A DNA stretch of 47,695 nucleotides from an uncultured Lachnospiraceae bacterium (GTDB lineage Bacteria; Bacillota; Clostridia; Lachnospirales; Lachnospiraceae): the NCBI GenBank assembly GCA_946405185.1, contig CAMJGH010000013.1:1-47695 (forward strand), read 5' to 3'. The position numbers and the translations under genes are program-made. How positions within the stretch are numbered: position 1 is the stretch's first letter; every line of letters begins with the position of its first letter. Shown here piece by piece: positions 39,156 to 47,611 of the stretch. A model generated the notes under the pieces. The model made no database searches and was not told the origin of the DNA. It saw only the letters and a list, made by a program, of their open reading frames with translations.

Positions 39156-39410
39156 TCAGGCTCCTGCCTGCGCGGCCTTCCAGCCTTTTAACGCCTGGGC
39201 CAGCTGGTCCGGACAGGAAGTGGTGTTGGCGCCGCAGGGAATGCCTTCGAGGCGGCGGATGGCTTCGTCCACCTCCATGCCTTCCACGAGGCGGGCGACG
39301 CCCACGGTGTTGCCGGCGCAGCCGCCAATGAAGTGCACGCCGGTCACGCGGTTATCGGTCACGTCGAATTCGATGGCACGCGAGCAGGTGCCTCTGGTCT
39401 TATATGTCAT
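39156..39410 (-). CDS. TSCPD-domain small protein (TIGR03905-like)
   Basis: 84 residues. The short conserved family ends in the TSCPDQLAQAL motif and has FIGGCAGNTVGVARLVEGM in the middle. Three to four cysteines (Cys9, GGC, IPC, TSC) suggest metal or cofactor binding. A TSCPD domain is also found at the C-terminus of some class II ribonucleotide reductases. The function of the free-standing form is unknown. Upstream of and probably co-transcribed with murG. Confidence 0.85.
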   Translation of the reverse strand: MTYKTRGTCSRAIEFDVTDNRVTGVHFIGGCAGNTVGVARLVEGMEVDEAIRRLEGIPCGANTTSCPDQLAQALKGWKAAQAGA

Positions 39411-39522
39411 GGGATACCTTCCTTCTTTCCGTGAAATGACAGCGGGTTCCCAAGCATCTTAGCACAGAGAACGGAAAAAGAAAAGAAACGAGAATAAAAT
39501 TGTTGTGAGGAGGATGAAAGCT

Positions 39523-40221
39523 ATGTTGGGGATCATCGGGGCGATGGTGCCGGAAGTGGAGGCGCTGACGGCCGTCATGGAAGAGACGGAGGTTACGCGG
39601 AAGGCGGGCATGGCCTTTTACCGCGGGAAAATCGAAGGGAGAGAGTGCGTGGTGGTGCAGAGCGGCATCGGCAAGGTGAACGCGGCCATGTGCGCGCAGA
39701 TCCTCTGCGACCTGTTCCCGGTGACGGCCATCGTCAACACCGGCGTGGCCGGGTCGCTGGATCCGGCGCTGGATATCGGCGACGCCGTGGTGGCGTCGGA
39801 CGCGGTGCAGCACGATATGGATACATCCCACTTCGGCGATCCCATCGGGCAGATCCCGGGGCTGGATGTGTTTGCGTTTCCGGCGGATGAGCGGCTGGCC
39901 GGGCTGGCCATGGAAGCGGCGAAAGAGGCCGTTCCGGAGATGACGGTGCGGCGCGGCCGGATCGTCAGCGGCGACCAGTTCATCTGTACGTCGGACAAGA
40001 AAGACTGGCTGGTGAAGACGTTCGGCGCTTCCTGCACGGAGATGGAGGGCGCGGCGGTGGCGCAGGCGGCCTACCGCAACGGCGTGCCGTGGCTCATCAT
40101 CCGCGCCATCTCGGACAAGGCGGACGATTCGGCCGAGATGGATTACCCCACGTTTCTGGCCATGGCGGCGGCCCGCCAGACCGCCTGGACGAAGGAACTG
40201 ATCCGCCGGTATGAGGCGTGA
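39523..40221 (+). CDS. mtnN: 5'-methylthioadenosine / S-adenosylhomocysteine nucleosidase
   Basis: 232 residues from ATG 39523, nine bases after GAGGAGG; ATG 39514 lies too close to that site. N-terminus MLGIIGAMVPEVEAL carries the base of the catalytic Glu. Then QSGIGKVNAAMCAQIL, NTGVAGSLDPALDIGDAVV, SGDQFI, the substrate-binding MEGAAVAQAAY and the catalytic Asp in IIRAISDKAD. Hydrolyses MTA and SAH to adenine and the thioribose, recycling methylation products and feeding autoinducer-2 chemistry where LuxS exists. Single-gene unit as far as seen. Confidence 0.92.
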   Translation: MLGIIGAMVPEVEALTAVMEETEVTRKAGMAFYRGKIEGRECVVVQSGIGKVNAAMCAQILCDLFPVTAIVNTGVAGSLDPALDIGDAVVASDAVQHDMDTSHFGDPIGQIPGLDVFAFPADERLAGLAMEAAKEAVPEMTVRRGRIVSGDQFICTSDKKDWLVKTFGASCTEMEGAAVAQAAYRNGVPWLIIRAISDKADDSAEMDYPTFLAMAAARQTAWTKELIRRYEA

Positions 40222-40250
40222 GCAAAAGAAGCGGACAGAAGGAAAACATC

Positions 40251-40279
40251 TGGACTTATGAAACGATTCTGAATATAAT
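40251..40279 (+). promoter_or_regulatory. Promoter of the GPH symporter gene
   Basis: TGGACT (40251-40256), 17-base spacer, TATAAT (40274-40279). Start near 40286. Confidence 0.5.
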
Positions 40280-40313
40280 CATATAAAATGTGTACCTTTG
40301 GGGGGTAACGGAA

Positions 40314-41699
40314 ATGAGGCTTTCAGGGAAAGAAAAGATTTCCTACGGTCTTGGCGCTGTCGGTAAGGACATGGTGTACATGCTGTCGGCCAGCTACATC
40401 CTGTACTACTATCAGGATCTGCTGGGTGTCAGTGCCATCGCGATGGGCACCATCCTGCTGGTCGCGCGTGTCTTCGACGCCATCAACGACCCGATCATGG
40501 GCATGATCGTGGCCAAGACCAAGACCAGGTGGGGGCGCTTCCGCCCGTGGCTGATGATCGGCACACTCTTGAACGCCGTGGTGCTGTATTTCATGTTCGC
40601 GGCGCCGCCCGCGCTGGACGGCAAGGGCCTGGTCGCCTATGCGGCGGTCACCTACATCCTGTGGGGCGTGACGTACACCATGATGGACATCCCGTACTGG
40701 TCCATGATCCCGGCGTTCACGGACGGCGGCAAGGAGCGTGAGAACCTCTCGGCCATGGCGCGTACCTGCGCCGGCGTGGGTTCCGCTATCATCACGGTGG
40801 TGACGGTCATGGCGGTCGCGGCGTTAGGCGGCGGCAACGAGCGCGCCGGCTTTGCCACCTTCGCGCTGATCGTGGCGGTTATCTTCATCGTTTTCATCAC
40901 CCTGACCTGCGTCAACATCAAGGAGAAATCCACTGTGGAGATGGATTCTCCGTCCATTAAGCAGATGTTTTCCGCGCTGATCCAGAACGATCAGGCCATG
41001 ACCGTCGTGGTGGCCATCGTGCTGATCAACTGCTCGGTCTACATCACCTCCAACCTGGTCATCTACTACTTCAAGTACGACTTTGCGGGTGACGGCTGGC
41101 GCGGGGCCTACACGCTGTTCAACACCTTTGGCGGCGGCGTGCAGATCCTGTCCATGATGATCCTGTTCCCGCTGCTGCGCAAGTTCATGAGCACCATCAA
41201 GGTGTTCTTCACCAGTTTTGCCATGGCCATCGCCGGCTACGCGGTGCTGCTGGCCATCTCGTTCGCCAAGGTGACGAGCGTGTTCATCCTGTTCGTACCC
41301 GGGTTCTTCATCTTTGCCGCGGCCGGCATGCTGACCGTTCTGACCACGGTCTTCCTGGCCAACACGGTTGACTACGGCCAGCTCAAGAACGGCCGGCGCG
41401 ATGAGTCCGTCATCTTCTCGATGCAGACCTTCGTGGTCAAGCTGGCGTCCGGCGTGGCGGCCTTCATCGCCTCGATCTGCCTGCAGATCAACCACATCAG
41501 CGAAGACACCTCCGAGGCCACAGATGCCATCAACACGGCGGCGGCTTCGTCGGTCATCGGCCTGCGCATGACCATGACCATCATTCCCATCATCGGCCTG
41601 ATCGCGGCAGCCATCGTATTCCGCAGGAAATACATTCTCACGGATGAGAAACTGCAGCAGATCAGCGACGAACTTCACCGCGAACCGGAAAAAGCGTAA
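40314..41699 (+). CDS. GPH-family (MelB-like) sugar:cation symporter
   Basis: 461 residues, about 12 membrane helices. Start at ATG 40314 with GGGGGG upstream. Family features: KISYGLGAVGKDMVYMLSA, the Asp-rich cation region VFDAINDPIMGMIVAKTKTRWGR, RPWLMIG, and DIPYWSMIPAFT. The C-half has DYGQLKNGRRDESVIFSMQT. Imports a glycoside, pentose or hexuronide with Na+ or H+; the substrate is unknown. It has its own promoter, and no sugar enzyme lies beside it. It could supply a sugar to the isomerase encoded 13 kb away, but this is only a possibility. Confidence 0.86.
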   Translation: MRLSGKEKISYGLGAVGKDMVYMLSASYILYYYQDLLGVSAIAMGTILLVARVFDAINDPIMGMIVAKTKTRWGRFRPWLMIGTLLNAVVLYFMFAAPPALDGKGLVAYAAVTYILWGVTYTMMDIPYWSMIPAFTDGGKERENLSAMARTCAGVGSAIITVVTVMAVAALGGGNERAGFATFALIVAVIFIVFITLTCVNIKEKSTVEMDSPSIKQMFSALIQNDQAMTVVVAIVLINCSVYITSNLVIYYFKYDFAGDGWRGAYTLFNTFGGGVQILSMMILFPLLRKFMSTIKVFFTSFAMAIAGYAVLLAISFAKVTSVFILFVPGFFIFAAAGMLTVLTTVFLANTVDYGQLKNGRRDESVIFSMQTFVVKLASGVAAFIASICLQINHISEDTSEATDAINTAAASSVIGLRMTMTIIPIIGLIAAAIVFRRKYILTDEKLQQISDELHREPEKA

Positions 41700-41743
41700 G
41701 CATGCAACCGGCCGGCCCTGACCGGCTTATCTGAGGAGACGGC

Positions 41744-43618
41744 ATGAGCACGACCCTGATCATCGTCTATATCCTGTCAGCCCTGCTGGTGTCGGTGCTG
41801 CTGATCTCGCTGGGGTTCCAGCTCAAAATCATGCAGCGCGTCATCAGCGGCATCATGGTGATCAACTTCATACTGGGCCTGGGCTTTTACGGGTACGGCT
41901 ATGCGCACCTGGTGGAAGACATCCCGCAGATGGTCATCCGCACGGTCTTCTCGGTCTTCTGCATGTTTCTGGGCCGCAACGACATCGGCACCATCAGCAA
42001 GGTAGAACTGCTGGCTACTACACCCGCGCAGGTCATCATCTACGTGGTGCATCTGCTGGCGCTGTATACCACGGCCAGCGCTCTGGTCGTGGGCTTTGGC
42101 GCCAGGCTCATCCGCCGGCTGAACCTTCACTACGTCCGCCACGGCCACCTGAACCTGATCTACGGAGCCAACGAGTCGTCCGTCTCTTTTGCGGAACAGC
42201 TGATCCGCGAGAAGCGCGGTGTGGCCGTGATGGCGGATGACGGGACCGGCATCGCCTTTGACGCCCGCGTCCTGCGGATCGGGGGACTGCTGTTCACCGA
42301 CGAAGCGGCCCAGAAGGCGGCACCCGGTTTCCTGCGCCAGATCGGCATCGGCGGCGGAAACCGGTATCTGTCGGTCTACTGCCTGGATGAAAACCTGGAG
42401 GACAACCTGCTTTACGCACAGAGACTGACGGAGAGCCTGGCGGAGCGCGGTGTGAGTCCGGACCAGACATCCCTGACGATCCTGTGCGAGAGCGAAGAAC
42501 TGGGGGAGACGCTGCTGGCGGCTTCCGGCCAGGAGAAGGGGTTTGGCTCGGTCATGGCCATCGAGCGGCAGGACATGGCGGCCCGCCTGATGCTGGCCAC
42601 CGAGCCGCCGGCCTCGCTGATGACCTTTGACGCGGACGGCCGGGCATCGGATGACATGGACGCGATGGTCATCGGCTTCGGCTACAGCGGACAGGCCATC
42701 CTGCGGCGCCTGATCATGAACGGCCAGTTTGAGGGGAGCCATTTCCACGCGGCTGTCGTGGATCCGGCCGCCCGGTCGCACTCCGGCATCTTTTTCCGGC
42801 GCTGTCCGGCGCTGCGGGAGCAGTATGACCTGGAACTGCTGGAGGTCAACGCCCGCAGTGAAGCATTCTTTGACTATCTGGAGCGCCATGCAGACAGCCT
42901 GAAGTGGGTGGCCATCTGCACCGGCAACGAAAAGGAAAACGAGGAGATCGCGCGGGAACTCGAGATCTTCTTCGAAGCGCATCTGCCGATGCCGGCGATC
43001 ATGAGCGTGGTGGGCGGCAGCATTTCCATCTGGAAGGGCCGCGGGCAGAGCCGCGAGAGAAAGAGCGTGTTCACCACCGAAGTCCTCTGCAGTGACCGGA
43101 TCGATGCCGCCGCGCGGCAGATCAACCACCGGTATCACCTTTCCGAAGGCAGGACGGCGGCGGAAGACTGGAAGGACTGCGATTACTTCAGCCGCGAGAG
43201 CTGCCGGGCCAGCGCCGATTTCCTGGGCGCGTTTCTGCGCGCGGCCGGCACGGACCCGGAGGAAGTGCGCCAGAATGGCTTCGCACCCGAAGGGGAACTG
43301 CTGGACAACCTGGCCAAAACGGAACACCTGCGCTGGTGCGCGTTCCACTTCTGCATGGGGTATCAGCCCATGCCGGAAGAAGTCTTCAATGAGCGCGCGG
43401 CCTGCTGGAAGCGGGAAGTGGAAGAGACCGGACGCGGAAAAACGCGCCCGGGCAAGGATACGGCCGGCCGGTATCACGCCTGCCTGATCCCCTGGGAGGA
43501 TCTGCCGGCACTGTCGGCCAAAGAGGAAGCCATCACGGGCAAGCGCCCGGATTACTGGCAGATGGACCGTGACAACATCCTGGTCCTGCCGGAGATGATG
43601 GCGGGTGGGGAGAACTGA
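41744..43618 (+). CDS. RyR-domain protein with channel-like membrane region and degenerate filter
   Basis: 624 residues, GAGGAG upstream. Hydrophobic segments at ~5-22, 33-53 and 96-118. Between the second and third is a pore-helix-like stretch VIRTVFSVFCMFLGRND (residues 64-80), where MFLGRND aligns with the K+ filter TTVGYGD of the next protein. Two Rossmann-like modules follow: LNLIYGANESSVSFA (136-150) ending in MADD, and MVIGFGYSGQAILRRL (308-323, GxGxxG) ending in Asp340. The C-terminus (residues ~523-616) is RyR-like: TEHLRWCAFHFCMGYQ, YHACLIPWEDL, DYWQMDRDNI. Paralogue and neighbour of 43622-45190; four bases separate them. Function unknown; probably a ligand-sensing membrane channel or channel partner. 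Confidence 0.65.
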   Translation: MSTTLIIVYILSALLVSVLLISLGFQLKIMQRVISGIMVINFILGLGFYGYGYAHLVEDIPQMVIRTVFSVFCMFLGRNDIGTISKVELLATTPAQVIIYVVHLLALYTTASALVVGFGARLIRRLNLHYVRHGHLNLIYGANESSVSFAEQLIREKRGVAVMADDGTGIAFDARVLRIGGLLFTDEAAQKAAPGFLRQIGIGGGNRYLSVYCLDENLEDNLLYAQRLTESLAERGVSPDQTSLTILCESEELGETLLAASGQEKGFGSVMAIERQDMAARLMLATEPPASLMTFDADGRASDDMDAMVIGFGYSGQAILRRLIMNGQFEGSHFHAAVVDPAARSHSGIFFRRCPALREQYDLELLEVNARSEAFFDYLERHADSLKWVAICTGNEKENEEIARELEIFFEAHLPMPAIMSVVGGSISIWKGRGQSRERKSVFTTEVLCSDRIDAAARQINHRYHLSEGRTAAEDWKDCDYFSRESCRASADFLGAFLRAAGTDPEEVRQNGFAPEGELLDNLAKTEHLRWCAFHFCMGYQPMPEEVFNERAACWKREVEETGRGKTRPGKDTAGRYHACLIPWEDLPALSAKEEAITGKRPDYWQMDRDNILVLPEMMAGGEN

Positions 43619-43621
43619 ACC

Positions 43622-45190
43622 GTGAAAAAGCAAGCGATCAAACGGTGGATCACAGCGGCAGCGGCGGCAGGCGTATACCTGGCACTGCTGCTGTTGCTGC
43701 TTATTTCGGAAAAACAGTCGCCGGATGCGAGCATCACGGGGCTTCCGTCCGCACTGTGGTACAGCCTGACCACGCTGACCACGGTCGGGTACGGTGACCT
43801 GTACCCGGTGACCGGAGCCGGCAAGGTGATCGGCGCCGTGTTCCAGCTGTTCAGCCTGGGCCTGCTGGCTTTCCTGATCAGCCTGGTCATGGCGGCGATG
43901 CGCGGCATGGTGCGGCCGTATCTGAAGCTGATCACGCATCCCCGCAAGAACGTCTATTATCTGACAGCAGAAAACGAGACGTCGGACGCACTGGCGGCCG
44001 CGCTGTCGCAGGAGGACCCGGACGGCGTCATCCTGTATGACATGGCGGGAGCCGGCGAGAGACCGCCCGTCGGGATGGTCTCACAGCTGTCCGCAGAGAC
44101 GGTCGTGCGCCTGCACGGAAGTGAGAAGACGACCATCCTGTGCATGGATGAGGATGAGCGAAAGAATGACCGGGACGCCGCGGCCATGGAGAGCCTCGGC
44201 ACCCGCCTGGTCTGTGTGTCGGACTACGAGCCGGAGAAGGTGCCGGCTGGCCAGATCCGCGTGCACCGCTCCTCGCTGACGGCGCGCGCCTACTGGCAGC
44301 GCTTCCCGGTGCTGCACAAGGATGAGACCATCGTGATCATCGGCAGCGGGCGCAGTGCGGAGGATCTGCTTGAATACGGGCTGACGCAGAATGTGTTTGC
44401 CCTGGATCAGCACCTGCGGTATCACGTGTTCGGTGATCTGGCGGGCTTTCTGCGCCGCCATCCCGGACTGAAGGATGTGGTGGGCATCGATCAGGAGAAG
44501 GAGAGCGGTGACGCGGTCTTTTTCCACGAAGAACCGTGGGATGCGGATCTGGCGCTCTTGGCAGCGGCGGACCGCATCGTCTTCTGCGATGACGATACGG
44601 CCGCCACGGATGAGCGCGTGGTGCAGTTCCTGCGGTGCCTGCCCGCCAGAGGCGCCGTTCACGCCCGCTGCGACAACGAATATGACCATGTGGAGACTTT
44701 CGGAAGCCTTTCGGAGATCTTCTCGCCGGAGATGGTCCTGCGCGTCAAACTGTCTCGCCTGGCCATCCGGCTCAACGACATCTACCGCCGGCAGGTCGGC
44801 GGGAATGCGCCGGAGTGGGCCGGGCTCGGAACCTTCCTGCGCCGGTCAAACCTGGCCTCGGCCGACCATCTGCCAGTGAAAGCCCGCATCCTTCTGGGCG
44901 ATGAAGAGACCGGCGTGCTCACCCAGGAGCGCATCCGGAAGGCGGCTCAGGCGTTTGAGGCGGCCGATGAGAAGGCGCGCCGCGGCCTGCGCATGATCGA
45001 GCATGAGCGCTGGGTGCGCTTTCACGTGCTGAACAACTGGTCCTACGCGCCGGTCCGCAACAACGCCGCGTGGCAGCATCCGATGATCTGCCCGTTTGAC
45101 GACCTGACGCCGGCCGATCAGGCCAAAGATGATTTCTCCTGGCAGCTGTTCGGACAGCTGGCCGGGGCGGAAGGAGACGCGCGTGAGTAA
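43622..45190 (+). CDS. K+ channel-Rossmann-RyR domain protein
   Basis: 522 residues from GTG 43622 (GGGGAG upstream). TM1 at 11-28, pore helix and filter LWYSLTTLTTVGYGDLYPV (residues 45-63, canonical TVGYGD), TM2 at 66-92: a two-helix K+ channel. Then two KTN-like modules: NVYYLTAENETSDALAAAL (110-128) and TIVIIGSGRSAEDLLEYGL (236-254). A C-terminal RyR-type domain (residues 457-512) has MIEHERWVRFHVLNNWSYAP, HPMICPFDDL and the following Lys/Asp segment. RyR domains are thought to bind small ligands. So the protein probably gates K+ flow in response to a nucleotide-like ligand; the ligand is unknown. The stop overlaps the response regulator start by eight bases. Confidence 0.75.
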   Translation: MKKQAIKRWITAAAAAGVYLALLLLLLISEKQSPDASITGLPSALWYSLTTLTTVGYGDLYPVTGAGKVIGAVFQLFSLGLLAFLISLVMAAMRGMVRPYLKLITHPRKNVYYLTAENETSDALAAALSQEDPDGVILYDMAGAGERPPVGMVSQLSAETVVRLHGSEKTTILCMDEDERKNDRDAAAMESLGTRLVCVSDYEPEKVPAGQIRVHRSSLTARAYWQRFPVLHKDETIVIIGSGRSAEDLLEYGLTQNVFALDQHLRYHVFGDLAGFLRRHPGLKDVVGIDQEKESGDAVFFHEEPWDADLALLAAADRIVFCDDDTAATDERVVQFLRCLPARGAVHARCDNEYDHVETFGSLSEIFSPEMVLRVKLSRLAIRLNDIYRRQVGGNAPEWAGLGTFLRRSNLASADHLPVKARILLGDEETGVLTQERIRKAAQAFEAADEKARRGLRMIEHERWVRFHVLNNWSYAPVRNNAAWQHPMICPFDDLTPADQAKDDFSWQLFGQLAGAEGDARE

Positions 45191-45875
45191 GGCAAGGATC
45201 CTTGTGGCGGATGACGAAGCCCGCATGCGGCGGCTCGTCTGCGATTATCTGGTCCGCGCGGACTATGAGGTGGTCCAGGCGGGTGACGGCGAGGAGGCGC
45301 TGAAGGCGTATTTCTCGGGCCAGGAGCCGGATCTGGTGATCCTGGATGTCATGATGCCCAAAGCGGACGGGTGGGAAGTGCTGCGGACCATCCGTGAAAA
45401 CGCGCGCACACCGGTCATCATGCTGACGGCGCGCGCGGCGGAAAGCGACGAGCTGACCGGGTTTGACCTGGGGGCGGACGATTATGTGACCAAGCCGTTC
45501 TCCCCGCGCCTGCTGGTGGCGCGTGTGGAAGCCCTGCTGCGCCGTCACCGCGGTGCATCGGGCGATATCCTGGAAGCCGCCGGCATCGCCATCGACCGCA
45601 GCGCCCACACGGTGAAGGCGGCGGGAGAGGATGTGCTCTTAAGCGTCAAGGAGTTTGAACTGCTGGCGTTCTTTATGGAGAACCCGGGCATCGCCCTGTC
45701 GCGCGAGACCATCCTGAACCATGTCTGGAACTACGATTACGTGGGCGATGCCCGCACCATCGACACGCATGTCAAGAAGCTGCGCAGCAAGCTGGGGCCG
45801 TGCGGCGATACCATCCGGACGGTCTGGGGGATGGGCTACAAATTTGACCCGGCCTCCGGGGAAGGCGTTTCATGA
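45183..45875 (+). CDS. OmpR-family response regulator
   Basis: 230 residues from GTG 45183 with AAGGAG upstream. Receiver domain: acidic pair Asp10/Asp11 (ILVADDEARM), phosphorylation site Asp55 (LVILDVMMP), Thr82 region (MLTARA), Lys104 (YVTKPFSP). C-terminal winged helix from residue ~130: LSVKEFELLAFFMENPG, RTIDTHVKKLRSKLG, IRTVWGMGYKF. It binds DNA after phosphorylation by the kinase encoded next. Overlaps the channel gene before it and the kinase after it, so its expression is tied to both. Confidence 0.93.
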   Translation: MSKARILVADDEARMRRLVCDYLVRADYEVVQAGDGEEALKAYFSGQEPDLVILDVMMPKADGWEVLRTIRENARTPVIMLTARAAESDELTGFDLGADDYVTKPFSPRLLVARVEALLRRHRGASGDILEAAGIAIDRSAHTVKAAGEDVLLSVKEFELLAFFMENPGIALSRETILNHVWNYDYVGDARTIDTHVKKLRSKLGPCGDTIRTVWGMGYKFDPASGEGVS

Positions 45876-47386
45876 AGCGGAAAGCTTCCAAAACCGATAA
45901 GAGACGGTTCCATTCGGTCCGGCTCACCTATACGCTCCTGTTCGGCGTGATCGTGGCGCTGATCCTGCTGGGGCTGTGGGGGATGAGCCGGGCGTTTTTG
46001 CCGCGCACCTATTTTTCCTATGAAATGAGGCAGGTGAAGGCGGCCAGGAGCAGCGTGGAAGCGCTGATGACCGACAAAAGCCTGACGGAAGACGAGCGCA
46101 CGACGGCGTTTGAGCAGCTGTCGGACCGCTACCACCTGTCTGTCCTGGTGCTGGAGAGCAACAACGTGCCGCGCTATTCCACGTTCGCCAACCCGGGCGT
46201 GCTGACCAGGCATCTGAACGAGTACATCCTGCGGGGCGATGAAAGCCCGTATATCACGGTGTTTGAAAACTCAGAGAACGGCGTGCTCTGCCAGGTGGAC
46301 GATCCGGCCACGGAGCGCTCCTATCTGGAGTATATGGGCTTCATTCCCGGCGAGACGCACTACCCGTACATGATCGCCTATCCCATGGAAGCCATCGAGG
46401 AGAGCGCCGCGTTTCTGTCGCGCTTTATCGTGGCCATCGGTCTGGTGGGGCTTCTGCTCGGCATGATCGCGGTCTATGCCGCCACCCGCGGCATCACCCG
46501 GCCCATCCTGCGGCTGACCGAGATCTCGGAGCACATGCGCAATCTGGAGTTCCACATCCGCTACGACGGAAAAGAGAAGAACGAGATCGGGGAGCTGGGC
46601 CGCAACATGAACCGTCTGAGCGGCCAGCTGCAGGAGACCATCACGGATCTGAAGACGGCCAACGCCGCCCTGCGCGAAGAGTACCTGGCCAAGACTCAGG
46701 AGGAGGAGCGCCGGAAAGGCTTCCTGTCCGATGTCTCCCATGAGCTGAAAACTCCCATTGCCCTCATCCGCGGATACGCCGAGGGCTTAAAAGACCTGGG
46801 CGATGATCCGGAAGCCCGGGCGGAGTACTGTGACGTGATCACGGACGAGGCGGAGAAGATGGACCGGCTGGTGCGTCAGATCACCGAACTGAACAGTCTG
46901 GAAGAGGGGCGCAGCGCTCAGATGGAGCGCTTTGAACTCACTTTCTTCCTAAAAGAAGTGATGCGCTCGTTTGAACCGGCTTTTGCAGAGCGGCAGGCCA
47001 CCCCTGTGCTGGAATGCGGCGGACCGGTTTTTGTGTGGGGCGATGCCCTGCTGACCGAAGAAGTACTGGACAATTACCTGAGCAACGCCGCCCACTATGT
47101 ATCGGAAGGCGGGCAGGTACGCGTGTCCGTGCAGGAGTCCGGAACGCAGGAAGCTCCCACCGTGCGCATCAGCGTGATGAACACCGGCGACGGCATCCCC
47201 GAGGAGTCCATCGGCCGCGTGTGGGAGAAGTTCTACAAAGCCGACAAGGCGCGCAGCCGCGCGTACGGCGGCAGCGGTATCGGGCTGTCCATCGTCAAGG
47301 CCATCCAGGAGAATCTGGGAAAAGCGTACGGCGTACAGAATGTCCCGGGAGGCGTGGAATTCTGGTTTGAGATGGAGCGCGGCTGA
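45872..47386 (+). CDS. Sensor histidine kinase
   Basis: 504 residues, ATGA overlap with the response regulator. TM1 at 18-38, an extracytoplasmic sensor domain of ~140 residues (39-182), TM2 at 183-205, HAMP-like linker (TRPILRLTEISEHM ... IGELGRNMNRLSG), coiled coil, dimerisation domain with the phosphoacceptor His290 (FLSDVSHELKTPIALIRGY), and the ATPase domain with N box LDNYLSNAAHYV, NTGDGIPEE, F box VWEKFYKAD and G box GGSGIGLSIVKAI. Complete and probably active. Its sensor domain is not a family I recognise. It is likely to respond to an envelope or ionic signal linked with the channel pair (inference). Confidence 0.92.
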   Translation: MKRKASKTDKRRFHSVRLTYTLLFGVIVALILLGLWGMSRAFLPRTYFSYEMRQVKAARSSVEALMTDKSLTEDERTTAFEQLSDRYHLSVLVLESNNVPRYSTFANPGVLTRHLNEYILRGDESPYITVFENSENGVLCQVDDPATERSYLEYMGFIPGETHYPYMIAYPMEAIEESAAFLSRFIVAIGLVGLLLGMIAVYAATRGITRPILRLTEISEHMRNLEFHIRYDGKEKNEIGELGRNMNRLSGQLQETITDLKTANAALREEYLAKTQEEERRKGFLSDVSHELKTPIALIRGYAEGLKDLGDDPEARAEYCDVITDEAEKMDRLVRQITELNSLEEGRSAQMERFELTFFLKEVMRSFEPAFAERQATPVLECGGPVFVWGDALLTEEVLDNYLSNAAHYVSEGGQVRVSVQESGTQEAPTVRISVMNTGDGIPEESIGRVWEKFYKADKARSRAYGGSGIGLSIVKAIQENLGKAYGVQNVPGGVEFWFEMERG

Positions 47387-47412
47387 AGGATGGGTCGGCG
47401 CTGCAGGAGAGG

Positions 47413-47440
47413 AAAGAGCGGCCGCCGGCCGCTCTTTTGT
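47413..47440 (+). terminator. Terminator after the histidine kinase
   Basis: AAAGAGCGGCC-GCC-GGCCGCTCTTT followed by TGTTTCTTTG; ends the channel/two-component operon just before the rRNA promoters. Confidence 0.85.
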
Positions 47441-47491
47441 TTCTTTGTGGAAACGGTGGATGAATCGCCGCAATTTGTGGGAAACTATCGT

Positions 47492-47520
47492 TTGACAGCG
47501 ACCCCTCGTTATGGTAGTAT
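47492..47520 (+). promoter_or_regulatory. rRNA operon promoter P1
   Basis: TTGACA (47492-47497), 17-base spacer, TAGTAT (47515-47520). A small hairpin CCGCT-TCGG-AGCGG lies 8-21 bases downstream. Confidence 0.7.
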
Positions 47521-47576
47521 AACGGCACCGCTTCGGAGCGGCACAAAACTTTTTTTAAAAAACTTCAAAAAAGTGG

Positions 47577-47605
47577 TTGACAAAGTTTTGGGGCAGTGCT
47601 ATTGT
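47577..47605 (+). promoter_or_regulatory. rRNA operon promoter P2 with A/T-rich UP-like element
   Basis: TTGACA (47577-47582), 17-base spacer, TATTGT (47600-47605). A run of A/T (47544-47572) directly upstream looks like an UP element. Tandem strong promoters are typical of Firmicute rRNA operons. Confidence 0.75.
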
Positions 47606-47611
47606 AAGCGA

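Noticed and set aside
41777-43939. 720-residue minus-strand frame opposite the RyR-domain genes
   Set aside because: It spans two genes, lacks domain signatures and is rich in His/Arg/Gln, as expected of an antisense shadow.
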